NCBI RefSeq assembly: GCF_000311725.1
Contig: NZ_HE978512.1
Coordinates: 199,893-263,892 of the forward strand
Direction of reading: 5' to 3'
DNA: 64,000 bases
From: Robertmurraya massiliosenegalensis JC6
GTDB taxonomy: Bacteria; Bacillota; Bacilli; Bacillales; Cytobacillaceae
The notes beneath the pieces are model-generated. The model was given only the letters and a program-made list of their open reading frames with translations. It was not told where the DNA came from and did not search any database. Of the stretch, positions 51,374 to 61,011 are shown one piece after another. Positions within the stretch are counted from its first letter, which is position 1; each line of letters starts with the position of its first letter. A program made the position numbers and the translations under genes.

Positions 51374-52353
51374 GATCTCAACTCCAATATATAGCTAATC
51401 CAAGCATTTGGTTCTCCTTGGCTTTCTGTTAAACTTAAACCTTTTTGGCTAATTGATAGCAATTCTTCTTTTCGCTTTGGAAGACTATGTAATAAATTCA
51501 TGTATGATTCCACAGAAACATCTTCATGCCAGCCTAGATTGATAACAGCACCAAGCTTTGCTGCTGTTTCAGTTGCCGTAATTTGATTATCCGCAACGAT
51601 TGTACTAGAAGATGGTAGCCCGACATAACATCTTTCCCATGTCGTAGAGCCTCCTGCTCCAATGGAAAAATCGACTTCATTCATTAGCTTTGCCATGTAA
51701 TCAATTTGGCAATGATATTCGTAATGTTGTATAGCACAAATAGTGCGAATTTCCTCTTTATGAACATTACCATTTCCAACAACTACATGGATGACTTCAA
51801 ATGAATGGTTCGTTTTTTTTAGAGCCTTTAAAACTTTCATCGTCTCGTTTGTCGGATCCGTCCCACCCATGAAGACTAAAAGGTTTTTAATTTCACCCGT
51901 TCTTTCGCGCTGTTTGACACGTACAGCAATAAATTCATCACGCATAATTAAATAGTTTGGCCCTAACAATTTCTTGCAATCGTTTGGAACTAACAAATCA
52001 TATCGTGATTCAAAATTAGGGACGACATTTTGATCAATCAAAACATCACATTCATGTCTCCGATTCGCTAAATCATCAATGACCACTATTTTTTTTACAT
52101 GGGGGCAGATATACTTTTCCCACTCTTCATCTATTTGATAATGATCAATAATACAGATATCTGTTGATTGCATATTGCGGACAACTGGGTATCCTTTTCC
52201 TTCAACAACACTAGTTAAATCACCAGGTAATACTTCCATAAAAAAAGTCACTTGATGGCCCTTTTTTTTCATGGCTTCTGCAATTGTAAGACACCGCATC
52301 ACGTGACCACTCCCTATTTCAACGGAAGCATCTGCACGAATCAAAATATCCAT
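51370..52353 (-). CDS. pseG: UDP-sugar hydrolase PseG
   Basis: The 327-residue GT-B-fold nucleotide-sugar hydrolase has RADASVEIGSGHVMRCLTIA at the start (the conserved GxGHxxR), CIIDHYQID and SIGAGGSTTWERCYVGLPS. PseG removes UDP from 2,4-diacetamido-2,4,6-trideoxy-altropyranose before PseI acts. Start and neighbours overlap by 1-4 bp within the operon. Confidence 0.93.
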   Translation of the reverse strand: MDILIRADASVEIGSGHVMRCLTIAEAMKKKGHQVTFFMEVLPGDLTSVVEGKGYPVVRNMQSTDICIIDHYQIDEEWEKYICPHVKKIVVIDDLANRRHECDVLIDQNVVPNFESRYDLLVPNDCKKLLGPNYLIMRDEFIAVRVKQRERTGEIKNLLVFMGGTDPTNETMKVLKALKKTNHSFEVIHVVVGNGNVHKEEIRTICAIQHYEYHCQIDYMAKLMNEVDFSIGAGGSTTWERCYVGLPSSSTIVADNQITATETAAKLGAVINLGWHEDVSVESYMNLLHSLPKRKEELLSISQKGLSLTESQGEPNAWISYILELRS

Positions 52354-53075
52354 TAAACCACCGGCTTTTGTTCAATATGGGCATTGATTTTCGCCACTTC
52401 AGGATGTTCAATTAAATAGTTGATAACATCCACACTTGAAACACGGACATCGTTAAAGTGTTGCCCAATCTTAGAGATGAGTGCATAGTCTTCTTCTGTA
52501 TCTAAAGTGATGCGGAGATCAGGATATTGTCGATTATACGGTACTTGATATGTTGTTCTTGAAAATTCTTCTTTAAATTCATAGGCATAGTATGTCACGT
52601 GTTCACGATGACGCGTTTCATGTCCATGCTCATGAATATATGTTAACGCTTGATAGGAAACCATTTCGACAGCTAACCCTCGAGGAAGTCCATCGCTTAA
52701 ATCAACAATGTCTACTTGTTTTTCTTGCATACATGCAACGACTTCAGATGCCATTTCATAATCTACAAATGGACAATCTGCTGTTACGCGAAGGATATAG
52801 TCTGGAGAATATGGTTTGGCACACTGAACAAAGCGATCAAGTACGTCTACTTCTGATCCACGATAATAAGCTATTTGATGTTCTATACACCACTGCTCAA
52901 CTGCATCATCTTGTGATAATGTCGAGGTAGCCACAATAACTTCGGAGACGCCTTGAATTCTCTTACACCGTTCTGTTACATATGTTAAATTGTCCGTATT
53001 GCCAACAGGCTTTAAGATTTTTTCTGGTAGACGAGTGGACCCCATACGCGCTTGGATTATTGCGATTGTTTTCAT
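52353..53075 (-). CDS. PseF/SpsF-like cytidylyltransferase
   Basis: The 240-residue protein starts IAIIQARMGSTRLPEKILKP (nucleotide-binding loop) and has ILRVTADCPFVDYEMAS and DLRITLDTEEDYALI. This is the SpsF form of CMP-sugar synthetase. In this operon it most likely activates pseudaminic acid with CMP. Overlaps the LuxC-like gene by 4 bp. Confidence 0.85.
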   Translation of the reverse strand: MKTIAIIQARMGSTRLPEKILKPVGNTDNLTYVTERCKRIQGVSEVIVATSTLSQDDAVEQWCIEHQIAYYRGSEVDVLDRFVQCAKPYSPDYILRVTADCPFVDYEMASEVVACMQEKQVDIVDLSDGLPRGLAVEMVSYQALTYIHEHGHETRHREHVTYYAYEFKEEFSRTTYQVPYNRQYPDLRITLDTEEDYALISKIGQHFNDVRVSSVDVINYLIEHPEVAKINAHIEQKPVV

Positions 53076-54262
53076 AGAACCACCACTTCTCTCGTAAATG
53101 ACTTTAGAAAGTTCTGCCCATCCCAGACACCGTCAAAGTTTAACGCCTGACCTATGGGCACCATACGGTCCAAGCCTCTTGTCGGGATATCATCAATCAA
53201 AGTCTTCAATACATTTCTATCATACCCAAAGTAAGAAAGTGTTTGATCTTTATCTATTATGATTTTTGCAAGCTGATTTATTTCTTCGACTTCAATTTCA
53301 AAGAACAAACCTCCCCCACAATGTCGCTCTCGAGCATCATCAGGCAAATCTTTAAATTGTACTCGTGAAAAAAAGGTTGCGTTCTTTACTTCTTCTACAT
53401 CATTACTCGTTGCTAGCCAAAGAGCAGTTGAATATTTCAGAACCTGCGTAGATGCCATGAGCTCATATTTCTTTTCTTGTATCTTCTTCTCGAAAGCTGC
53501 CCAAAAACGAGATTGAGCACTTTCTATACCCGTTCCACTCCAAATGACAAGTCTCGGTGATGAACAAGCCATCTGATCGAACCAAAAGACATCATTATAA
53601 AATTGTTCGATAAGCTTATCTAATGCTTGAACATCTAGATCGACCACTGCCTCTGCTGATAGAGCAGCTAATGAAAATCGATCTGGAAATGTTAATTCAT
53701 TCGCCATTGGAGCAAGTCTAGATTGACGAATAGTTGAAATTGTTGAATCTCCACCCCAAATAACACGTGTATGACAGGACATGCTTATTTTTTCTGTGAT
53801 TTTTTCTTCATGTCCATATGTACATATTATCGTCCGACTCGCGACACTTTCAAATTCGGGAAGTGCTATCACCTGTAATATTTGGTCTAGTAAACCGTTC
53901 GACTGACCTTTCCCGGATACACGAATAATATTGCGATTACCTGCGAGGAGTGACAACATCCATGAATATACAAAGATCGTATCTACATTCGAGGGTGCAA
54001 TGTGAAAAACAGTTCCCCTCCCCTTGATAATCTTTCTAGAGTTTTCTATTTCCCAAGCCTGATACATTTCTTGAATATTTGCTTTTCTTAGCCAATAGCC
54101 TAATGAGACAATTTCTGGGTTACTACGAATACGAATAAGTTTCTTAGATAACGCTTGTATAAACTTTAGAACTTCCTGATCAAATGGCTCAAAGATTTTT
54201 TGCCTAGTAAGATTTTTTAATGCATGATCAAATTCAACATTGTTTGGCCAATATAGTTTCAT
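53072..54262 (-). CDS. LuxC-like acyl-CoA/acyl-protein reductase
   Basis: The 396-residue protein of the aldehyde dehydrogenase superfamily, LuxC branch, has GTVFHIAPSNVDTIFVYSW, IRVSGKGQSN and the catalytic Cys in DQMACSSPRLVIW. LuxC reduces an acyl group from a LuxE-bound or CoA thioester to an aldehyde with NADPH. Adjacent LuxE-like, AMP-ligase, carrier protein and SDR genes make a complete acyl-activation and reduction unit. No luciferase genes are present, so the acyl product serves something else. Confidence 0.88.
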   Translation of the reverse strand: MKLYWPNNVEFDHALKNLTRQKIFEPFDQEVLKFIQALSKKLIRIRSNPEIVSLGYWLRKANIQEMYQAWEIENSRKIIKGRGTVFHIAPSNVDTIFVYSWMLSLLAGNRNIIRVSGKGQSNGLLDQILQVIALPEFESVASRTIICTYGHEEKITEKISMSCHTRVIWGGDSTISTIRQSRLAPMANELTFPDRFSLAALSAEAVVDLDVQALDKLIEQFYNDVFWFDQMACSSPRLVIWSGTGIESAQSRFWAAFEKKIQEKKYELMASTQVLKYSTALWLATSNDVEEVKNATFFSRVQFKDLPDDARERHCGGGLFFEIEVEEINQLAKIIIDKDQTLSYFGYDRNVLKTLIDDIPTRGLDRMVPIGQALNFDGVWDGQNFLKSFTREVVVL

Positions 54263-55320
54263 GTTCTTGTAACTCCTTGAAATGTATCACTACATCCACG
54301 TAATTCTGCTTTTGGAATACGACCTAATATGTTAAAGTATTTGCCTTTCCAACCGCATTCACAGTTATCCTCGCCTATAATAGTGCCTAGGTCTTCTGTT
54401 AATAATGAATGTCCTGGATAACTATGTGGCAATTCACTTAAGACCTGTACTAATCCTTGATTCCCGTGGGAAAGAACCTCAAAAGTAATCGGATCGCGAA
54501 TAATGACATCAGCATAATTAGGTGTATGTAAATGCCCTTTAGTACATTCTACAAAGATTGAGCCTACTTGTTCTACCATGCCATAATAATTATGCACTTC
54601 ACGAATGCCAAGCTCACTCTTTAATAGTTGATTGAAGGTCTCCGAATCAACGGCTTCATCCTTCAACTTTTTCCACCCACCACCGTGAATTAAAATACTT
54701 TCTCCAAAGTCAATTTTATATCCTCGTTGCATCGATTCCTTGTATATATACTGCCAAATCATAAAGGTGAACCCAAACAACAAAATACGTTGCCCTTTGT
54801 ATTCTTCCAGAAAAGCTCTTAAACCGTCAACATCTAGCGACATATCATCATTTAATGCATAAAAATGCTTACGACCAAAATTTGAAAACCCCAAAATCCC
54901 GGCTCCTCGGGCACTGAATGAGTTCCGATTCTTTAACACTGACTTCGTATCTAAAATAATCATGGGCATACGTTTCGATCCAAGGATCGGCTTCATTACT
55001 TCTACAAGTGCTTTCGTTTGAGCGATGGAGGTTTCTTTATCTAAATATATCTTAGAAACTTGCTGTCCTGTCGTACCACTGGAAGTAAGAACTTTTACGA
55101 TTTCTTCTTTTGGTACAGAAACTAGGTCCATAAGTTTAAACAGTTGGACTGGTAAAAAAGGTACATCGTATAAAGTCTGAGCTTCAATGTCTAATTTACT
55201 TTTACTTATCATCAAACGATATGCTTCACTTTGTTCAAAGTGCCATTTGGTTAAATCGTTCATCTTTTCTAAAAGCATCGGCTCCTTGTTTTCTTTTGTT
55301 AAATGATAAGGAATCGTCAT
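54259..55320 (-). CDS. LuxE-like acyl-protein synthetase
   Basis: The 353-residue protein starts at the ATG behind AAGGAGAAT, overlapping the ligase stop as ATGA. It resembles LuxE: LTSSGTTGQQVSKIYLDKET (AMP-binding), ILLFGFTFMIWQYI, GGGWKKLKDEAV and a C-terminal region with ECGWKGKYFNILGR. LuxE takes an acyl group as acyl-AMP onto its own Cys and hands it to LuxC. Substrate chain is unknown. Confidence 0.88.
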   Translation of the reverse strand: MTIPYHLTKENKEPMLLEKMNDLTKWHFEQSEAYRLMISKSKLDIEAQTLYDVPFLPVQLFKLMDLVSVPKEEIVKVLTSSGTTGQQVSKIYLDKETSIAQTKALVEVMKPILGSKRMPMIILDTKSVLKNRNSFSARGAGILGFSNFGRKHFYALNDDMSLDVDGLRAFLEEYKGQRILLFGFTFMIWQYIYKESMQRGYKIDFGESILIHGGGWKKLKDEAVDSETFNQLLKSELGIREVHNYYGMVEQVGSIFVECTKGHLHTPNYADVIIRDPITFEVLSHGNQGLVQVLSELPHSYPGHSLLTEDLGTIIGEDNCECGWKGKYFNILGRIPKAELRGCSDTFQGVTRT

Positions 55321-56669
55321 AAACAATTCTCCTTCAATGTTACATAATCTATTTTCCCATTAGTTAGATGCGGAATTTTTTCTAAAACCATCACTTTATA
55401 AGACGTTTTGTGAAGCTTATATAACCGTTCAATTTCCGTTTTGACATCTCCAAGTAATAGTTCATTTTCAATCACTATAACTAATTTATCGTCATTTCCA
55501 GTACAGGCTATAGTAGTTTGTAAATTAGATTCAAGCTTTTTTTCCACTTCATCCATATTAATTCGTAAACCAAATAATTTAATAAATCGCTTCATCCGGC
55601 CTGTAATGATAAAATAACCTTCATCATCCGTCTCTGCAGTATCACCAGTATGAAGCACCCCATTCATTTCATCACCTTTTGTTAAATCATCTAGACATTC
55701 TGCATACCCCATCATTACATTAGGACCCTTATAGATTAATTCATTTGTATTTGAATCCAGTAGAAGTTCGCCATTTGGAATGGCTATACCGATTGAGCCA
55801 GATTTCTCCTGAATTCGTTCTGGTGGTACAAATGACATTCGTGGAGAAGCCTCAGTTTGTCCGTACATGACATAAAATCGCTTATCTTTTTCGATTGCAT
55901 ACTCTGCAAACATTTTTACAAGCTTCTCGCTAAGACGCCCACCTGCCTGGGTTAACGTTTTTAAATGCGGTAATTCCATTTTCAAAAAACCAATGCGATG
56001 GAGCATTTGATAAGTAAAAGGTACCCCTGGTATGGATGTAGCTGCGTGCTTCTCAACACACTCCCAAAAATCTTTAGAAATGACACTATCATCTGAAAGA
56101 AGTAATGTAGCCCCTACTTGCAAGTGACTGTTAACAATCGACATACCATAAGAATAAGACAAGGGCAGATTCATAACTGCACGCTCATTTTCATCGATTT
56201 GAAGATATTCCACAATCGACTCTGCATTTGACTGGATATTATCGTAAGAGAGCCGCACAAACTTTTGGCTACCAGTTGTACCAGAAGTACTAAGTAAGAG
56301 TGCTAGTTCTGGGTGTATATCTATTTCTACCTTCATCTGACGTACTTGATAGAAGGAAGCTTTTTCATACCCTGAAAATGTTTGAGCATTTCCGACAATC
56401 CATTTCGGTTGATAACTTGTTACAATTGTCTGAAGCAGTTCCTGATTAGTATCAGCATTCATTAATATTACTGCTTGCCGAGAACTTAATGCTGCTAAAT
56501 AGGCAGCTAGTACTTCTACTTTATTTTCACAAATTATAAGTACTAGTTCTTTCTTCATTGAATCGAATTGATACTTTTTGAGTTCTAAAAGTAATTGTGA
56601 GTACGAAAAATTTTTCTCTTTTGTTATAACTGCTAGGCGATCTGATTCTTTCAATTCAAAGAAACTCAT
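55317..56669 (-). CDS. AMP-dependent acyl ligase
   Basis: The 450-residue ANL-family enzyme has P-loop LLLSTSGTTGSQKFVRLSYDN, VMYGQTEASPRM, LHTGDTAETDDEGYFIITGR and a C-terminal Lys in TNGKIDYVTLKENCL. It is shorter than typical fatty-acid ligases, about the size of those that load carrier proteins. It lies just after the ACP gene and probably loads an acyl group onto it. Confidence 0.88.
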   Translation of the reverse strand: MSFFELKESDRLAVITKEKNFSYSQLLLELKKYQFDSMKKELVLIICENKVEVLAAYLAALSSRQAVILMNADTNQELLQTIVTSYQPKWIVGNAQTFSGYEKASFYQVRQMKVEIDIHPELALLLSTSGTTGSQKFVRLSYDNIQSNAESIVEYLQIDENERAVMNLPLSYSYGMSIVNSHLQVGATLLLSDDSVISKDFWECVEKHAATSIPGVPFTYQMLHRIGFLKMELPHLKTLTQAGGRLSEKLVKMFAEYAIEKDKRFYVMYGQTEASPRMSFVPPERIQEKSGSIGIAIPNGELLLDSNTNELIYKGPNVMMGYAECLDDLTKGDEMNGVLHTGDTAETDDEGYFIITGRMKRFIKLFGLRINMDEVEKKLESNLQTTIACTGNDDKLVIVIENELLLGDVKTEIERLYKLHKTSYKVMVLEKIPHLTNGKIDYVTLKENCL

Positions 56670-56727
56670 CTATGTATCCCCTTCAAATGGAAAAGGTATG
56701 GTATCATTACCACACCCTCCATCTTCT

Positions 56728-56964
56728 TCAAAATTGTATATCGTATTTAGCTAAGATTTCTTTGGCTTTTGCAAATGAACTCATTTCCAAGACATCATCC
56801 GTATCAAGCATTGTATTAAATTGATCATCAATCTCTGCAATCAAGGCCATGTGTCCAACTGAATCCCATTCAGAAATAGTATTATAAGTTAATTCGTCCG
56901 TTACTTGTGTCTTATCAATTCCTAACACTTCAGAGAATATGGAGCGTAATTTTTCTTCATTCAT
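56728..56964 (-). CDS. Acyl carrier protein
   Basis: The 78-residue acidic four-helix ACP has the phosphopantetheine serine in SEWDSVGHMALIAEI (WDSVGH in place of the primary-metabolism GADSLD). It is distinct from FabF-type ACP and is surrounded by a ligase, a LuxC/LuxE pair and an SDR, so it is a dedicated carrier. Ribosome site TAGGGATT. Confidence 0.9.
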   Translation of the reverse strand: MNEEKLRSIFSEVLGIDKTQVTDELTYNTISEWDSVGHMALIAEIDDQFNTMLDTDDVLEMSSFAKAKEILAKYDIQF

Positions 56965-57036
56965 TTTAAATCCCTACCTAACTTTTTCTATACTTATATT
57001 ATCGGAGAAAGCATTAAATCTTTTAATCTCCGTTGA

Positions 57037-57576
57037 TTAAATATCAAAATTTGCTTTATATTTATGGAATTTTTCACACTCATTATTCCAAGTGGAAGCC
57101 AAAAGCTCAAAATACTCTACATCATGAAATTTATCATATTTGAATATATGTTCCTTGTAGGTTGCCGTATGGGTAAATCCATAGTGCAGATGCATTTTCA
57201 TCATTCCTTCATTACCAGCCATTACTTCAGCATAGAGCTTATTCAAGCCTAAACCAAAAAAAGCATGGTTATATAGATAAGGTTGGATTCGCCCCGCAAT
57301 AATCGCAAAGTTCAAATCCCCAATATAATATCCAAATGTCGCCTTTTTATGCTGCATATCGATATTATTTAAGGATATAAGCCCAATAGATTTCCCTTTG
57401 TATTCAATCATCCAATAATATTGTGTAGAATCTTCTGAAATAGCCTCAAACCAACGTTTTTGGTTGTCCAAATCTCTCTTTATATCCGTATACATATACT
57501 TTGTTACATGTTCACTCGTCCGCCACTCCAGAACTTGTTCCAAATCAGTTTCATTTATTTTTTTGAATGTTATCAC
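57037..57576 (-). CDS. pseH: PseH-type N-acetyltransferase
   Basis: The 179-residue GNAT has FKKINETDLEQVLEWRTSEHV at the start, FGYYIGDLNFAIIAGRIQPYL in the acetyl-CoA region and LNKLYAEVMAGNEGMMKMHLHYGF, typical of PseH. It acetylates the 4-amino group made by PseC using acetyl-CoA. GTG start behind GAGGTGATAGA. Confidence 0.85.
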   Translation of the reverse strand: MITFKKINETDLEQVLEWRTSEHVTKYMYTDIKRDLDNQKRWFEAISEDSTQYYWMIEYKGKSIGLISLNNIDMQHKKATFGYYIGDLNFAIIAGRIQPYLYNHAFFGLGLNKLYAEVMAGNEGMMKMHLHYGFTHTATYKEHIFKYDKFHDVEYFELLASTWNNECEKFHKYKANFDI

Positions 57577-57606
57577 TCTATCACCTCATTAAAGAAGAGC
57601 ATGATA

Positions 57607-58350
57607 TTATAATACCATGCCTCCATCAACACCTATAACTTGTCCTGTGACATATGAAGACAAATCTGAAGCCAAAAATAAAATAGTGTTAGCTACTTCT
57701 TCTGGTTTCCCAATACGCATCATCTTAATTTCATTTAACCTTTGAGCGTACTTGTCTTCTGATAATTGTTTTGTCATATCTGTATCAATAAAACCTGGAG
57801 CAACAGCATTAACTCGAATGTTATAAGGTCCTAGTTCTTTTGCTGCTGAATAAGTAGCTCCTATTACCGCTGCTTTACTTGCTCCATAAACTGTTTGTCC
57901 AGTATTTCCAGTCCGACCAATAATTGAACTAACATTAATGATGGAACCACTCTTCCTTTTCATCATCATGCGTGCAGCATACTGCATATGATAAATAACT
58001 GCCTCAATATTAATAGAGAACGTATTGGAGACTTGTTTTTCATTGATCATACCTAGTAATGCATCATCTAAAACACCTGCATTGTTAACTAATATATCAA
58101 GTTGTCCAATGTTTTTCTTTATCCATATGAAGGCTTTTTTGACTTCTTCCGTATCACGAACGTCGTAGACAATTGTATGAACTTGAACATCATATTCTTT
58201 TTGAATTGAATTTTTCAGTTCGTTTAGTGCTTCTTCATTCCGTCCATGAATAATAAGACTAGCACCGTGTTTAGCACATGTCAGGGCGGTAGCACGACCA
58301 ATTCCTCGGGTAGCGCCAGTAATAAAAATAGTTTTTCCTTTAATCACTTT
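57607..58350 (-). CDS. Short-chain dehydrogenase/reductase, FabG-like
   Basis: The 247-residue classical SDR has TGATRGIGRAT (NADPH loop), NNAGV, catalytic Ser in INVSSIIG and YxxxK in YGASKAA, and the C-terminal GQVIGVDGGMVL. It is likely a 3-oxoacyl-ACP reductase working with the adjacent ACP. GTG at 58350 was chosen because GAGG lies just upstream; an ATG at 58362 is the alternative. Confidence 0.85.
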   Translation of the reverse strand, partial: KVIKGKTIFITGATRGIGRATALTCAKHGASLIIHGRNEEALNELKNSIQKEYDVQVHTIVYDVRDTEEVKKAFIWIKKNIGQLDILVNNAGVLDDALLGMINEKQVSNTFSINIEAVIYHMQYAARMMMKRKSGSIINVSSIIGRTGNTGQTVYGASKAAVIGATYSAAKELGPYNIRVNAVAPGFIDTDMTKQLSEDKYAQRLNEIKMMRIGKPEEVANTILFLASDLSSYVTGQVIGVDGGMVL

Positions 58351-58397
58351 CCTCATCTCCATTTAAGTAGGAATCATCATTATATATACCCAAAACC

Positions 58398-59207
58398 CTA
58401 TTCCGGTGGAGAATGAACTTTTATAAATTCTTCTGGGGTATAGAATAATTCAATATTTTCTTTTATTTTCTCATCATCCCAATCCCACGGTTTAATTTTG
58501 AGTAATGCCTCTATAATGTTAGCTGTGTAACGGAATCGAATCACTCTCGCTGGTACCCCACCCACTATGGCATACGGAGGTACATCTTTTGTAACAACAG
58601 CACCAGCAGCAACTACTGCTCCGTCTCCAATTGTAATCCCATTCATGATAGACGCATTCGCACCAATCCAAACATCGTTTCCTATTAATAGTCTATCAGC
58701 TTCCAGCTTAGAGATGACTTTCTCATTATCTTCTTCCAAAATCCCTCTACTTTTCTCAAATAGAAATGGATGAGTGGATATAAATTCCAATGGGTGCGGA
58801 TAGAGACCAATTGATGCAGAACTATTGATCGAGCAATACTTTCCAACTTCCCTAACTATTTTTTCTGAATTACCATTATTAAAATTTAATCCATAAGTTT
58901 TAGCACCAACATGTACCGTCTTCATAAACGGAGTAATAATCTTAATATTATTCGGAAGAGATAATTTTCTTATAATTTCCTCATAAAAAGAAGATGCGAT
59001 AATAATTAAATCAATATTACTGTAATTCACTTCTCTAAAATCTTTCACTTCTTTTCCGCAAAATAATTTATTGGGAGAATGATCATCGATAAAAAAATCT
59101 ATTTTATCCTGCTGCGGTCCTAACTCTTTCAAAATACGATAGGCACCACTACCAGTTCCATATATAGTTATTACTTTATAATTTAAGGTTTCTTCAAATA
59201 AGTCCAT
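58398..59207 (-). CDS. Hexapeptide acyltransferase with an N-terminal Rossmann-like domain
   Basis: The 269-residue protein has an N-terminal alpha/beta region ([35 protein letters not shown]) and a C-terminal left-handed beta-helix acyltransferase ([37 protein letters not shown]), of the CatB/xenobiotic acetyltransferase branch. The N-terminal part resembles the start of the next gene upstream. It may acylate a sugar, possibly using the acyl groups made by the LuxCE/ACP module. Ribosome site CGAGG. Confidence 0.8.
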   Translation of the reverse strand: MDLFEETLNYKVITIYGTGSGAYRILKELGPQQDKIDFFIDDHSPNKLFCGKEVKDFREVNYSNIDLIIIASSFYEEIIRKLSLPNNIKIITPFMKTVHVGAKTYGLNFNNGNSEKIVREVGKYCSINSSASIGLYPHPLEFISTHPFLFEKSRGILEEDNEKVISKLEADRLLIGNDVWIGANASIMNGITIGDGAVVAAGAVVTKDVPPYAIVGGVPARVIRFRYTANIIEALLKIKPWDWDDEKIKENIELFYTPEEFIKVHSPPE

Positions 59208-59290
59208 TCTTTAACCTCGAAATACTAATCTTCCAATTCAAAATTAAATGTACAAATTACACCATATTATTCTCCTAGAATAAATGAATT

Positions 59291-60607
59291 TTACTGTATT
59301 TCAAAGTTATTCATAACACTAATAACTAATTCATCTGTTGTATCAAAACAATGTACAATTTCGATTAAATTTTCTTGCTCATACAATTCATGTTTCATTC
59401 CAAAAAGTTCATCTAATCTAGATAAACCTGAATAATGATCTGGATAAACGATAATCTTTTTACATGTACTATTAGCTATAATATCACAAAAACCACTTCT
59501 ATAAGCTATCACATATCCTGCCTTTTCAGTAACAGCAACGGCTTCTCTAAAATCAAAGTAGAGTGGAATAGTCCCATCAATTGGTCCTTCTTCTTTTGAA
59601 CCACAATTAGTACACACTATATAATTTTCGTTTTTTAATTTTTTTGCAAGATTCGCCCAGAACTCCCATTTTATTTGAGGAATACTATTTGCATATGGAG
59701 CTAGTATAACCGTTTTTCCTTCTATTAATCCATTTTCTTTAAACAGTTCATTTACATATTCTTCTTTTCTCAAATTTGTTGGTTTAACAAATTTACTTTC
59801 TTCATCGAGACCCAACAAACCAAGTTTAATATCATCTATAAAATTGAGCCCTTTATAACCATCTAAATACTGATAAAGTTCTAAATGAGAGAAATAAGGA
59901 TTGATTACCTTTATTTTTTCAGGTAAAAAGTGAGCCAATTGAGCTAATTTATCGCTATCATCCCATGAAAGAACTTCTATATTTTCAATATTGAATAGTT
60001 TTGCAGTTTTTTCACACGATTTTCCTATGACAGTTAAGACAAATTTTGTTTCAAATCCTTTATTAACCTTTTCAATATAACTTTTAAGATACGAACAAAT
60101 AATATAAATATCACCGTTTGGTCTAACCGGAGACATAATGACTAGAGCATCACCATATTTTTTTTGTAAATTTTCATATATATCAAAACCTTGAAGGACT
60201 CTCTCTTCAGCATAGTTTACAGAATCTAGGGATAAATCAAAGTTCATATTTTCGTTCATATCCAAGACTCGGAGAATATGTTTATCCTCCAGATACCCCA
60301 TTCTTTCAAGCTGTAATTTCATTTCTTCATAATATTTCGAGCTAATAAGAATAATTGTATCGTCCTTAAATTTTCTTAAAATATCCTCTGGAGAATCGAT
60401 TTTAATATCCATGAAATTTTTCCCATGAAGAAGTACGTTATTATCTATAACCGAGTCTACTGTGATTCCCATCTTATTAAAATAATTTATCATGATAGTT
60501 CCAGGTGCATTTGCCCCGAAAATAACAATTTTTTTGTTCTCTAGTACTCTCGTATTTAATAAGTTATTCAAATTCTCAAATAGTTTCGCTAACAGTTCTC
60601 CTTTCAC
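59291..60607 (-). CDS. GT9-like glycosyltransferase with an N-terminal Rossmann-like domain
   Basis: The 438-residue protein has an N-terminal domain IVIFGANAPGTIMINYFNK, then IILISSKYYEEMKLQLERMGY, similar in pattern to the acyltransferase at 58398-59207. From about residue 150 a GT-B region follows (LVIMSPVRPNGDIYIICSYL, VILAPYANSIPQIKWEFW, AYRSGFCDIIANSTCKKI), which resembles heptosyltransferases (GT9). It likely transfers an activated sugar in the same glycan. GTG start behind AGGAGG. Confidence 0.65.
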   Translation of the reverse strand: MKGELLAKLFENLNNLLNTRVLENKKIVIFGANAPGTIMINYFNKMGITVDSVIDNNVLLHGKNFMDIKIDSPEDILRKFKDDTIILISSKYYEEMKLQLERMGYLEDKHILRVLDMNENMNFDLSLDSVNYAEERVLQGFDIYENLQKKYGDALVIMSPVRPNGDIYIICSYLKSYIEKVNKGFETKFVLTVIGKSCEKTAKLFNIENIEVLSWDDSDKLAQLAHFLPEKIKVINPYFSHLELYQYLDGYKGLNFIDDIKLGLLGLDEESKFVKPTNLRKEEYVNELFKENGLIEGKTVILAPYANSIPQIKWEFWANLAKKLKNENYIVCTNCGSKEEGPIDGTIPLYFDFREAVAVTEKAGYVIAYRSGFCDIIANSTCKKIIVYPDHYSGLSRLDELFGMKHELYEQENLIEIVHCFDTTDELVISVMNNFEIQ

Positions 60608-60618
60608 CCATTTTCCTC

Positions 60619-61011
60619 CTATAGATCACGATTTACAATAAATTTTGTTTCACAAAATTTATCCCTGAGAGTATTAATAGCGTGGGCTGTTAACAAACCA
60701 GAGGGCTTTTTATCATTAATAAGGATTCTCTCACCGTAGGGAACATCATATATAATTTGATTAAAACGAATCCCTTGGCTATCTAGAAATTCCTCTGTAA
60801 CCTCTTTATATTTTTCACTTCTAGATGTTACAAAAATAATGTTGTCCTCATCAGATAAATTTTGAAAGAACTCCTTTGCACCTGATAATAATGTATCTTT
60901 TCCATCTATTTTATAACCATTGTGTTTGACAATGGTACCATCAATATCCATAATCCATGTTTTACTCAAAGTTGATACATTTAGAGTATTAAACTCATCA
61001 TTGTTACTCAT
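60619..61011 (-). CDS. HAD-family phosphatase
   Basis: The 130-residue protein has motif I WIMDIDGTIVKHNG, motif II IFVTSRSEKY and motif III region LINDKKPSG, a small cap-less HAD phosphatase. It overlaps the SIS gene by 8 bp and is next to a kinase/nucleotidyltransferase, so it probably removes a phosphate from a sugar-1,x-bisphosphate or similar, as GmhB does in heptose pathways. Confidence 0.8.
   Translation of the reverse strand: MSNNDEFNTLNVSTLSKTWIMDIDGTIVKHNGYKIDGKDTLLSGAKEFFQNLSDEDNIIFVTSRSEKYKEVTEEFLDSQGIRFNQIIYDVPYGERILINDKKPSGLLTAHAINTLRDKFCETKFIVNRDL

Noticed and set aside
53072-55320. A bioluminescence operon
   Set aside because: LuxC- and LuxE-like genes are present but luxA, luxB and luxD are not; context is sugar biosynthesis.
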